Shown: positions 8,131 through 16,952 of the stretch, piece after piece
Layout of the letters: every line of letters starts with the position of its first letter
Numbering within the stretch: position 1 is the first letter of the stretch
Assembly: GCA_049999805.1 (NCBI GenBank)
Contig: JBNGIO010004089.1
Coordinates: 33,826-56,018 of the forward strand
Source: Folioceros fuciformis
Lineage: Eukaryota > Anthocerotophyta > Anthocerotopsida > Anthocerotales
Direction of reading: 5' to 3'
DNA: 22,193 nucleotides
Translations under genes and position numbers: made by a program
The notes under the pieces: generated by a model
The model's input: only the letters and a program-made list of their open reading frames with translations
What the model was told of the DNA's origin: nothing
Database searches by the model: none

Positions 8131-10640
8131 CTCAGAGACCATCTCCCCTGCATCGTTTCGCCTCCGGCGATGCGCAGTAAAAAAGCATCGCAACAACAGT
8201 AGCCCCGTTCGTTACCTCAGGTGCACTGCACACCCGTGCCTGCCCGGACAACCGGTCCCGGGTAGGCGTCAGTCGTGCGGACGGCGACCGGCCTGTCCGG
8301 CAGCAAGTTCAGGTCGCGGTCACGACCCGGTCACGAGAGGCAGAGGTAGGTGATCAGGAATCGGGAGGTCAGGCACCCCGTTGGCGAAATGCCTAGAGAG
8401 AGAAACAGTCGCTGCCCGCGAATTGACCTGACGTGACGTGACCTGGCCGACTCCTGACCGACTCGGCCACTGGCGGGCCGCCTCATGCACAAAGATGTAC
8501 GAATCACGATACGCAAGCCGAGACCCAAAGCTATCCCAAAGGCCGGGCCGCCACAGGCCAAAAGCCAAAAAGGGGTGTATGTATGGGACCAGACCGGGGC
8601 CCGAGCCCGGGGCCCGGCCCAACAAGCGCCGTCCTTTCTACCCAACCCACTTTCCGTTTATTTAATAACGTCCCACCATCCGGCAACTTCGTGCTTTAAT
8701 TAAAGGCGTTTGAATTACAAACATGCCTATGTAGGAGTTCATGCATGAGGAACAAAGAAGGGAAGCCCAGGATTCCAGGTCTGTGCTCCGTCAGATCGGT
8801 AGTGAGCGCGGGAAACACGCAAATCGTTTCCAGGCGCCCATGCAGATCTTTCCACCAGAGGTCACGAAATCGGCGCACTGGTTGGAAGGGAAGATGGAGA
8901 TATGTACATACATCCGCAGATATGTACAAATGGTGGTCACCTTTTCCCAACTCGCACGCACAAGCGACAGTCCCGGCCTCCTGTGGCTCCACGTAAGGGA
9001 AGCAAGTGAAGTCGGAAGGGGTTGGTTGGGTCACTTGGGCGGATCGAATCCTCGAGTGATTGGCTCTTGCAGTGTTAAATAAAAGGTCTGTGCCGGCATC
9101 CAAGACTCGGGACTCTCGTGTTCGATTGACCACTCATATTATAGGACCGTTAACCGGCCACTAAGCATCGCGTTCACATTCCTTGGTCAGCCACTGAAGT
9201 CTCAGCCAGGATGGGATTCGAATATCGTCGGGGAATGGCATCGTCACCGGCAGATCCGTGCGTCATGCTGTACATACATACAGTCTGAGCACACACTACT
9301 TTACAACGGACCTCCTTGACGAGGATTGGCGACATGAGTTGGGCTGGTCCTGGTGGCTGGGGTAGGAAAGGTGGAAAAGCGCCAAGTGGGGAGTACAGTT
9401 ATGAGGCAGGGGTACCGGGACGGAGCTCTATTAAATGGACCTCTCCGGACACCATGGATTTGTGCAGAGCACGAGACGCTTGTGATAAGGTTGAACAGGT
9501 GAAGCCATGGCCCGCATTCATGGCCATGGCTGGAACTGGGGCTTTGGGCTCTTTCGCTCGTTGCTGGGCCTAGACGTTGGTTGACTCGATCCCCCATTTG
9601 CGGCGTCGCCTTCATTCCTCCACTACAAACATATTCCCCTGAAACTGTCCGGGAACTCACCTTTCAGGTACTGTACATAATGTGCATAGTGTGCAGCACA
9701 GTGAAGGGGAGCAGCCTGCACGAGTACGTTATTCACTGCGTCTTCTTACACAGAAAGGAGACGGGCATTAGGCTAGTACCTCTCATAGTTTCTTGTGCTC
9801 TGTTTTTTTAGATCAATAATGAGTAGGAAGTTGCAAAGTGTGTCCAGTCCAGCACATGGAGATTTGTTAGAGTGGGAGGTTACAAGAAGCCCTTCTAGTA
9901 CAAAGACAACAAACAAACAATGTGGGGGAGTTGAAGGGAAGGGGCCTAAAAAGTGTGGCTAACTAGAGGTCTCTTCAACAACAAAAGGAAGGAGAATTGG
10001 ATTGGAATAATCCAAGCCAAGGGGACTGCAAAAGTATGTAGCTAAGTAGAGGCCCCGTCCTACTAACGATCTTGTTGCTCAACCACACAAACAAGCGAAA
10101 ACGCTACGGAATTCGCATCCTCAGGTAAATCATTGCGTTGCAAGGATAGGCTACTCTGTACGGTTGAGGTTTGTCATGAACCAGCCTTTGCAAATTGGGC
10201 TATGGCCTTGTTGACAACAGCCTGTTACAAGTGTGTGATAGTGGAGTCCTCTGCAGGGTAACACTTCGGACACGTCCACGTCCCAGCCAATCGAGGCAGG
10301 GCAACTATGCTCCCAGGCTCCTGAAAACTCTCGTCAGGGCCCCAAGGCCTCGTGTTGCCACTAGACCATCGCCGGTGTAAAGTAGTGGGTTCCATGAGTC
10401 CATGGAAGCTTTCAATTATCTGTGCGGTTCCCGAATCCCTACCTTTTCAGACAGTCCATGTGCATTCTAAAAGCTTGTGCTAAATATCAAGGAGTGCACA
10501 CGCTTCCTTGTCCTCCTTTTGTGTCATGAATCTTGAACTTTATCACCCACAGAAATCTGATGTGGCAGTAGGAAAAGGACTTTCGGGGACCACTGCAAGC
10601 ATCTGTTGCGGTAGACTCCTTTAATCGTCGCCTGTTTAGC
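8131..10640. other. Long gene-poor region with scattered repeats
   Basis: I find no supported gene. Structure that can be seen: a GTGAC-type repeat at 8424-8446 (TGACCTGACGTGACGTGACC); a GC-rich GGGCCC/CCCGGG cluster near 8595-8625; a perfect 12-bp palindrome CTTTAATTAAAG at 8694-8705; several B-box-like motifs at about 9044, 9120 and 9212 (for example GGATCGAATCC and GGGATTCGAATAT); and an imperfect tandem repeat at 9941-10052. Protein frames here lack recognisable domains. Confidence 0.4.
9941..10052 (+). repeat. Imperfect direct repeat with an 80-bp period
   Basis: The segment starting GGGGCCTAAAAAGTGTGGCT and continuing AACTAGAGGTC (9941-9971) recurs at 10021-10051 as GGGGACTGCAAAAGTATGTA continuing GCTAAGTAGAGGCC. 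The offset is 80 bp. It may be two diverged units of a tandem repeat or a remnant of a local duplication. Confidence 0.6.
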
Positions 10641-10661
10641 ATCATCAGTTCGGGAAACTTG

Positions 10662-10696
10662 AGATTCGACCTTGATGATATTGGTAGGTCGAATCT
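10662..10696. repeat. Perfect 11-bp inverted repeat with 13-nt spacer
   Basis: AGATTCGACCT (10662-10672) and AGGTCGAATCT (10686-10696) are exact reverse complements. It lies about 360 bp upstream of the DUF538 start codon, so it could be a regulatory palindrome or, if in a 5' leader, an RNA hairpin. No bacterial-type terminator is implied in this eukaryotic context. Confidence 0.8.
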
Positions 10697-11053
10697 AGCC
10701 CTTCTCAGTGGCTGCGGAGCAAGAATGCATAGGACTGGGGATGGCGGATTCTACAAAGCTGAAACAACCATCAACGGCAAAACGCAGGCTTCACATGAAG
10801 TTGGCACGGGTAGCAGGTAAGGAGATGGTGAGAACGGCAACTCCCTCATCAAACCTTCCAAGACACCGTTCCTCAGTGTTCCCGTACACAGGTAGACGTC
10901 AATATTTGGGTGGCTCGTCTCCATCATCTTCACCTCGGTTGCGCACTTTGGGCAGTTCTTCGTGCTGTGGAAATACCATTTCCCGAGGTCAGCTAGGCTT
11001 AACAGTTTTACCCCCCGTCTGCGGAACGCTCACGGGACAGTAGGCTGTGAAGT

Positions 11054-11533
11054 ATGATCACCCCCGATATCTCAGTGGAGGAGGAACTAGAAGCTTCAAA
11101 ACATGAAGGTCGTCCCATCACGAAAGAGGGCTTGAGGAAGAGTGCTGTCACCTGGACCGGCCACGAGGAGAGCTTAAAGATGGCAGCTGCACTCATGGAA
11201 GAATTCCAGCTCCCCGGAGGCCTCTTGCCGTTGCAGGACGTGGTGGAGCTTGGCTTCGAAAGGGCCACAGGCTACTTTTGGATTGTGCAGAAAAAGAGAA
11301 TCGAGCATCATTTTAAGGTTATTGGGAAGCTCGTTGCTTATGCCCCTGACATCAGTGGCTTTCTGGAAAAGCATCGCATCAAGAAAGTGTCTGGTGTCAA
11401 AGGCAAGGAGTTTCTGCTTTGGGTACCTGTTGGAGACATCTCGCTGGATCCATCCTCTGGGAAGATCCACTTCAAGAGTCTTGCAGGTATCACCAAGACC
11501 TTTCCCGTGGAAGCATTTGCTGTAGGACAGTGA
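11054..11533 (+). CDS. DUF538 family protein
   Basis: This is an intronless 159-residue plant DUF538 protein, the family that includes the trichome/growth-related SVB (SMALLER WITH VARIABLE BRANCHES) proteins. The biochemical role is unsettled; lipid or chlorophyll binding has been proposed for members. The hallmark segments are all present in order: GGLLPLQDVVELGF (about 55-68), an ATGYFWIVQKKRIEHHFK-type strand region (about 71-88), KLVAYAPDISGFLE (92-105), KVSGVKGKEFLLWVPVGDIS (111-130) and ITKTFPVEAF (146-155). An in-frame TGA two codons before the ATG fixes the start. The N-terminal 50 residues are charged and helical; there is no signal peptide, unlike the secreted DUF538 subgroup. Length is typical of the cytosolic SVB-like subgroup. 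The gene converges on the seven-exon gene to its right. Confidence 0.9.
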   Translation: MITPDISVEEELEASKHEGRPITKEGLRKSAVTWTGHEESLKMAAALMEEFQLPGGLLPLQDVVELGFERATGYFWIVQKKRIEHHFKVIGKLVAYAPDISGFLEKHRIKKVSGVKGKEFLLWVPVGDISLDPSSGKIHFKSLAGITKTFPVEAFAVGQ

Positions 11534-11737
11534 CACAATGACAGGCTTTCCATCTATAGAGATTCACGGGAAAGTTCATATTTGATTTGGTGAAAAAACC
11601 ATACATAGACCACTTTCAACAGCAAACCTTGGTCTGATTCTGGTGGACACCAGCAACGAGAGCATCTGAACCATTAAGTTGAAGTAATGTCAATCTAAAC
11701 TTGCAAGCAATGGATGAGGTGAATTTCCCTCGTCTCT

Positions 11738-11743
11738 AATAAA
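11738..11743 (+). terminator. Poly(A) signal AATAAA downstream of the DUF538 gene
   Basis: A canonical AATAAA lies about 205 nt after the DUF538 stop codon, inside the 354-bp convergent gap to the next gene's stop. Position and orientation suit 3'-end formation. Plant signals are degenerate, so other sites may be used. Confidence 0.5.
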
Positions 11744-11887
11744 TCTTTTCAGAACTAGTCTAAGCAAGAAAGCGAAACAGTCCCTTTGCACACATTGCAA
11801 CGGACCCCTTGTCAACAATGTCTTCAACACGGAACATGCAGATGAGCTCCAATCCTTTCACTCCACCACCCGGTGTACATAAGACCA

Positions 11888-13667
11888 TCAACAAATAAAT
11901 ATACGGCGGTCAGGCAGGGCATCCACAAGATTGAAATAGTTGACATCAGCCACCACGTTACCAAAATCATCTGTTGCACCCATTGTAAACCTTCAGTCGG
12001 AATCAGAACAATCTGGCAGAAAGAAGCTCAATCAGCCCCAGGAATAAAACACTTACACTCAGATATTGTCCGCACAAGGTCTAGATATTCAGGAATGAGC
12101 TCCCTAAACAGTACACCCGCAGGATTCGCATCTAGTATAAACAGAGCACCTGCATGCCAGGTTGGGAGCAAGCGATAATGGAAAAACACAGTCCAACAAG
12201 CATGACAGTTCCTACAAAATCCTCATCAATACCTGGAGCAAGCCAACGTGCTGAGCCGGTTGCGTTCGAAAAGCCAGGGTAAGGAGCTAACCACAGGATA
12301 TTTCGCAGATCCATACTCTCATCGAAAGCCACAGTTGAGCCTGATTCATAGTAACAGGTCACAAATCTAGTTAGTGTGGCCTGACTCCGGGGTATCAATG
12401 ACGACAAGAGGACAAGAAATAGTTCGACGCTCGTACTCAACTGCACATTGATTGCCTGAAAGGATAGAGCTAAATGCTCATACCTGTTTGGCAATACCCA
12501 AGGTTGTAGGGAAAGTTCTTCTGATCTAAGACTGGATATTCACGGGCATGAAACCTGCACAGGAATAAGTCTACATTCACGTCAACCAGCTGTTCCGACA
12601 AGCCTTAAAAATCCCTTATGTCACAAGGCACTTACAAAATTCCCAGTCTTCCAGTGTCAAAAGCTAGAAAAACATGACCATGAAAAAGGTCAAAACGGCT
12701 CAATGATACATTGAAGCCGGCAGCTGGTGCAAGCACATTGATGGTCTGGAAGAGCGTTGCCATATAAGCATTCAGGTCCTGCAAAGGCGAAGAAAATCCA
12801 TAAGGTCCTTCTCACGGCGCAAAGGCTTCGAGCACGCTTCTCAGGAAGGAAGAAATGTACAGAACTTACGCTTTCATAAAACCTCAGGCCGTAGTCATAC
12901 TTGGTCAGAGAGCAACGGTTTGCAAACGATCCTTCTACATCTGGGATCTGCAAAGGAGATCATAGAGCCGGAATGTCGGAAATCAGGACACCTCACTTGG
13001 GCTTCCCAAGCTTTCCAGACTACGAGAAATCCCTGGGAGCAGAAGTCACTGGAGGAGAGGATATTGCAGTGGCAGTCTGTCAGGGAGAGTCACAAACATC
13101 AAATTTTTCTGGACTGAGAGCGGTCATAAAAGCTGATGGATCTCCTCCGAATTGAACTACTCTCTTGGCCAAGTCCATCACAGCTCTCGGAGGCCATCGA
13201 ATAAGACGTTCCAGAACCCGATGAGATCCCTGTCGGGTCCTCCTGGTGTCATAATGGTTTCCGACAGGATCCTTGAGTTTAGACCACGGCAGATCCAACC
13301 CATCTTCGTCAATGAACTCTGCCGCCACCCGTCGTCGCAACGGAACGAGCAGACGGACACAGGACAACAGGTCCGAAGACCTTGAACTATCTACAGAAGC
13401 TGCCATTTCTGCTCCGCTGAACAAAGCAATCAACTGGGATGCGCATTTTCTAGCAATCTCAGATTGCTGTGCAGAAGATGAAAGCGTAGCAGTCTTTGAA
13501 TCGGAGTACTGATGTGCAACCCTTGGCAATGCAGGAATCTTTGACACAGCACTTCCTGGCAAGCAGACGGTCTGAAGACGGGGTAACAATGCTTTGCTCG
13601 CTGCCTGTGCATCAAGTGGCAAACGGCAAGCAAACAACATCACCAGAAGGAATAAAATCTGATGCAT
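11888..13667 (-). CDS. Conserved plant protein of unknown function with N-terminal signal (7 exons)
   Basis: Hand-built spliced model: exons 13667-13098, 12947-12870, 12778-12636, 12554-12484, 12340-12233, 12149-12057 and 11970-11888, all GT-AG introns of 81-150 nt with consistent phases, giving 381 residues. The start ATG opens a hydrophobic signal-like segment (MHQILFLLVMLFACRLPLDA), suggesting secretion or ER/organelle entry. Exon 1 ends in a basic helical region (LVPLRRRVAAEF, then HRVLERLIRWPPRAVMDLAK). The exons that follow are strongly protein-like: IPDVEGSFANRCSLTKYDYG, DLNAYMATLFQTINVLAPAA, FDLFHGHVFLAFDTGRLGIL, FPYNLGYCQTG and FSNATGSARWLAPG. The last exon ends DFGNVVADVNYFNLVDAL, then DRRIFIC and a stop. 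The uniform frame across six junctions is strong evidence that the model is right. I do not recognise a named family and assign no function. It shares a 96-bp promoter gap with the SUVR3-like gene. Confidence 0.82.
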
Positions 13668-13763
13668 ATCAGCAACTTCAGCGTCTCCCAAGCCCCTATG
13701 ATCTGCGGCGCAGTTGTTGGACAGGCTTATTAGCCTTCGCGCTAATCAGTGGCTGCGCTCCAA
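13668..13763. promoter_or_regulatory. Compact bidirectional promoter / shared leader
   Basis: Only 96 bp separate the start codons of two divergent genes, so both 5' leaders and core promoters must lie here or overlap the neighbouring coding exon. It contains an inverted repeat ATTAGC-CTTCGC-GCTAAT at 13729-13746. No TATA box is evident, as is common for bidirectional housekeeping promoters. Confidence 0.65.
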
Positions 13764-15392
13764 ATGACGTTTCCATCGCTCCCAGAAAGTCTACTCCCGG
13801 GTTTTAGGTCAGGGGCAATCGTTTCCAACAAATCCGTCCGACCCACATCCAGAATGACGGAATCGTCGGCTTTGGAGCTGGTCCTGCCATGGTTAACAGC
13901 CCAAGAGCTAGCGTCCGTGGCCTCGGTGAACAGAGCCTTGGCTGCAGCAGTAAGGCAGGTGACTTGGGTACGTTCGGAGGACGTTGCACAGGGCAAAGAA
14001 AAATGGAAGGTTCCCGTTTTCAACCAGGTGGATGCGTGTCGCTATCCCTACTTTCAGTATACCAGACATTCCGTGGTGTTCTCACCTTCACCTCTCCAAT
14101 CCAGGAATCGATGGGGCTCACTGCTGGCTGAGCCATCCAGTGTAGTCTCTGAATCGACTGCTTCATCTCCTGATAGGCTTGGAGGCAGCATGCGGACCAA
14201 ATCGAAGGGAAAGCTTGCAGAACATTCCGGGTCATCAGAGGTGGAGAAGCACCGACAATGTGATGTGCTATTCTGCAACGGAGATGCGGTTGGGTGCAGT
14301 TGCTCAGAAGATTGCGCTGTGGATCGAATGGATGATGTGACACCGTTCTCTGGAGGTTTGTGCTACAAAGGTTCTCTTTGCTTTGTCTCAGTCCACTGAA
14401 TTCGCGCTGAGGTCTTAGGTTCCTTCTGTAGCTCATGCGTCATGTGGCCATGTCTCTGCAGGTAGCTCAAGAGAGGAGTGTAGAATTACAGGAATTGCAA
14501 GCGGAAAGAGGAAGGTAGGAATGAATAGGGACAACGACGCCGTGCCCTCGCGTGAAAGTCTCTGTAGATGTGGAAGGCTGATCGGAGGCGAACTGGCTTA
14601 TGACAGGAACTCCAGGCTGCGAGTACTAACAGAAGCTTTGGAGACAGGATACCCTTCCTCTGAAAGTAGCCTTCCTGACGGGATTGAAAGGGACCTTGAT
14701 GAAGATAGTGACGAAGATTCTGAGATTGACGAGGGTCCTCCCTTGGTGATGGAATGTGGAAGTGGTTGCGCTTGCAGATCTTGGTGTGCCCTTAGGGTCT
14801 CGCAACACGGGCTGGCGGTGCGGGTGAGCCTTGTGAGAAGCCCCCTGAAAGGATGGTGCCTTCATGCAGCCCAGTTCATTGCAGCGGGGTCATTTTTGTG
14901 TGAATATGCAGGTCAGTGCATGGACGTTTTGGTGAGAACTTTATGCAGAGTGCTCTGTACTGGAATGGTGTCTCACAAACATTGCTTTTGCCAGGCGAGC
15001 TGCTGCCCACTAAAGAAGCTAAACAGAGGCAAAAGGTTTATGAAGAAACTCTGGCACCTGGGAGAAGACGCCATGGCCCTGCTCTTCTGATACTCAAGGA
15101 GCACTTACCGTCAGGTCGGGCTTGCCTGCGGGTGAATGTGGATGGTACCAGTATCGGGAATGTGGCTAGGTTCATCAATCATTCATGTGATGGCGGAAAC
15201 TTATATCCCTGCTTGATTCGGGCTGCTGGTTCGTTCATTCCAAAGCTAGGCTTCTTTGCTAGACGAAACATACTGGATGGGGATGAACTATCATACTGCT
15301 ATGGTGCAGATACGACTGACGGTGCAGCATGTCGCCCGTGTTTTTGTGGATCTCCTGTTTGCCAGGGAATTCTACCATCAGAAGCTACCTGA
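13764..15392 (+). CDS. SUVR3: SUVR3-like histone-lysine N-methyltransferase (SET domain)
   Basis: Spliced model: exons 13764-14355, 14462-14911 and 14995-15392 (introns of 106 and 83 nt, GT-AG, both phase 1) give 479 residues. An in-frame TAA at 13743 fixes the first ATG. The order matches plant SUVR3: an F-box-like N-terminus (LELVLPWLTAQELASVASVN), a PYFQYTRHSV segment, a pre-SET cysteine cluster (GCSCSEDC, then LCRCG, then MECGSGCACRSWC from about residue 294), the SET domain (GWCLHAAQFI at about 328, FLCEYAG ending at 348, EHLPSGRACLRVN, GNVARFINHSCDGGN around 403-417, ELSYCYG 445-451) and a post-SET CFCGSPVC (463-470). The cofactor-binding NHSC and the C-terminal Tyr motif are intact, so it should be active; SUVR proteins are nuclear and typically linked to H3K9 methylation. 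Odd feature: about 50 residues including an acidic run (DLDEDSDEDSEIDEG) are inserted in the pre-SET region. The protein is longer than Arabidopsis SUVR3 (about 340 residues). Confidence 0.92.
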
Positions 15393-16332
15393 TGAAGTCG
15401 TGTGCCTTGCCACTCCATGGGTAGAGGGGTTTCCTTTCATCTCCTTACCATTACATTTACCTACAGTCAGTCGAATCACTACATTCATATTTGGTGGAAC
15501 TGACACTGATGGTTAGGAGGCGATATCACACGAAGGCAAAGCTAGCCTTGACGTTATCCGAGATCCTCGGCTTACCCCGAAGAACCAAAGGATCCTCTGC
15601 TACTTGTTCATATTTCACCTTTCTTCATATTTCCTCTTTTCCTCCTTGGCCCCGGCATTAGATGAAGTCCTGCACGTTTTCTTCAGAAAACGCACTGTAC
15701 TGTCTGCTCTCGACGAGGCCCTCTGACACAGGTAGCGCGCATCTGGGATCAGCCTCCCAAGGAATCCACCGATGGCCTGCAGTCCGCGATTGAGGCACTC
15801 CGTGCCTTTACCCGATTTTATGTGTTGGCGCCTGTTTCCACCAGAACAACATGTGATGTTTTTTTGTATGTGTTTGTTGTGACACCCAAACACGTAAAAC
15901 AGAGCGGATGGATACTGTGTTCACAAGCCTTGCACTATCTACACGTAAAGAGGACAAAGCACAAAGTTGAGCTTCATGGGTGTGAATAATGCGGTTTTGC
16001 AGACTCGGTTCCGCATATCCGTGTGGGGTTTCCTACCACCTTTGAACGTATGTACGTATATTGTAGAGTAACATCGTACACGGGTACTGTACCAAATAGT
16101 TTCTACTCTAAGTAACTGAAAGTCATAAGTTTCTACTCCTAGCAAATTAAATTTCTGCAATGCGGAATCTACCCACGGTTACGACAACAGGACTAATAAG
16201 GCCCGGTGCCAATGCCGAGGTAGGATTGTAGGCTGGTGCCTAAGTTGCGGAAGCCTGGGTTCATGTGTCTGCATTGCCATCTCCTTTCCTTCCGGTCTAG
16301 ATGACGGTGTGTCGGAGCTCCCTTCTCTGTCC
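15393..16332. other. Convergent intergenic region
   Basis: The stretch lies between the stop codons of the SUVR3-like gene (+) and the small membrane protein gene (minus), so it should hold the two 3' untranslated regions. A 13-bp direct repeat, AGTTTCTACTC followed by TA or CT, occurs at 16098-16110 and 16128-16140 (30-bp period). A minus-strand frame at 15615-15760 with an acceptor-like CTGCAG upstream was considered and not called. Confidence 0.45.
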
Positions 16333-16770
16333 TTATTCTGATTCCGATGAGAATCCGTACTTGGCAACTCCAATAGTGTCCCGGCCATTTCTCTTCGACT
16401 CGAATAGCATGAGGTTCACAGTTGTGCTTACAGCAAACAATATGATGAACAGACCGCAGACCAGCTCCTCGTTGGGCCCACTGGCATACAGTCCACACCA
16501 GATCGACTAATGTACTCCAAGGTCATGAGTTGATGACATATAGACGTGGCCGACGGATGCAGCAGATGCGCAAACTGCGTGATGAAGGTCACAGTGATGG
16601 GACTGGCACAGTGATGGCATGGAGCCGCTCGGGAGCGTAACCCGATGGTAAGCGTCTTTCTGTGGCCGAAGGCCGGTAACTTAAAGGTCACTTCTATGTT
16701 GACTGACCATCATAGCTTCGGTCACACTCCCACCGTGGCCAGCCAATAGCTCCATCGGTTTAGCGTCCAT
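16333..16770 (-). CDS. Probable small single-pass membrane protein (78 aa, two exons)
   Basis: Exon 1 (16770-16708) starts ATG and encodes MDAKPMELLAGHGGSVTEAM plus one Met, ending at a good donor ATG|GTCAGT. Exon 2 (16506-16333) starts after an acceptor ATTAG and encodes SIWCGLYASGPNEELVCGLF, a continuing hydrophobic run and a polar tail ending GVAKYGFSSESE and TAA. Both ends are phase 0, so the 201-nt intron joins them cleanly into 78 residues. A single transmembrane helix is predicted at about residues 36-56 (ELVCGLFIILFAVSTTVNLM), followed by a basic flank (ESKRNGRD), implying a cytosolic C-terminus by the positive-inside rule. I do not recognise the family. The acceptor has a weak pyrimidine tract. 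Alternatives are an acceptor at GCCAG further in, or an extra exon at 16574 (TTTGCGCATCTG) that would need a 2-nt GT slip to reach the same frame. It begins 167 bp after the carrier gene's stop on the same strand. Confidence 0.5.
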
Positions 16771-16850
16771 GATAGTTATCTTGAGTGGACATTGAATCCA
16801 CTGCCTGCAGACATACAGTACTTCCGTCCTCAAATCAGAGTGCTGACATG
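16771..16850. repeat. Copy A of a duplicated carrier-gene 3' end
   Basis: Segments CTTGAGTGGACATTGAATCC and CAGTACTTCCGTCCTCAAAT continuing CAGAGTGCTGACA match, with substitutions and indels, the adjacent 16853-16952 segment that includes the last codons and stop of the BAC2-like gene. Copy A ends exactly at the start codon of the small membrane protein gene. Confidence 0.6.
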
Positions 16851-16852
16851 GT

Positions 16853-16952
16853 GATGATCTTGACTGGACATTATCAGGTATAATACAGTATTCTTTTCTT
16901 TGAATCCACTGCATTATTACTGTACTTCCTTGCCCAATCAGAGTCCTGACAG
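16853..16952. repeat. Copy B of the duplicated 3' end (includes carrier stop codon)
   Basis: CTTGACTGGACATTATCAGG, a divergent insert, TTGAATCCACTGC and CTGTACTTCCTTGCCCAATC continuing AGAGTCCTGACA parallel copy A. Bases 16938-16952 are the terminal coding codons of the carrier, so this copy is the presumed original. Confidence 0.6.

Noticed and set aside
10708-11043. 111-codon + strand frame directly upstream of the DUF538 gene
   Set aside because: Ser/Arg-rich, no family signal, and an in-frame stop separates the DUF538 start; more likely promoter or leader.
15615-15760. Minus-strand frame with acceptor-like CTGCAG and a basic tail (RLIPDARYLCQRASSRADST)
   Set aside because: It looks faintly protein-like, but no start codon or upstream exon with a matching donor could be found between it and 16332, and it lies where 3' untranslated sequence is expected.
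16428-16574. Exon FAHLLHPSATSICHQLMTLE in a third frame of the small membrane gene, needing a GT-dinucleotide slip to continue
   Set aside because: A simpler two-exon model with matching phases explains the intact downstream frame without assuming a frameshift; retained only as an alternative.
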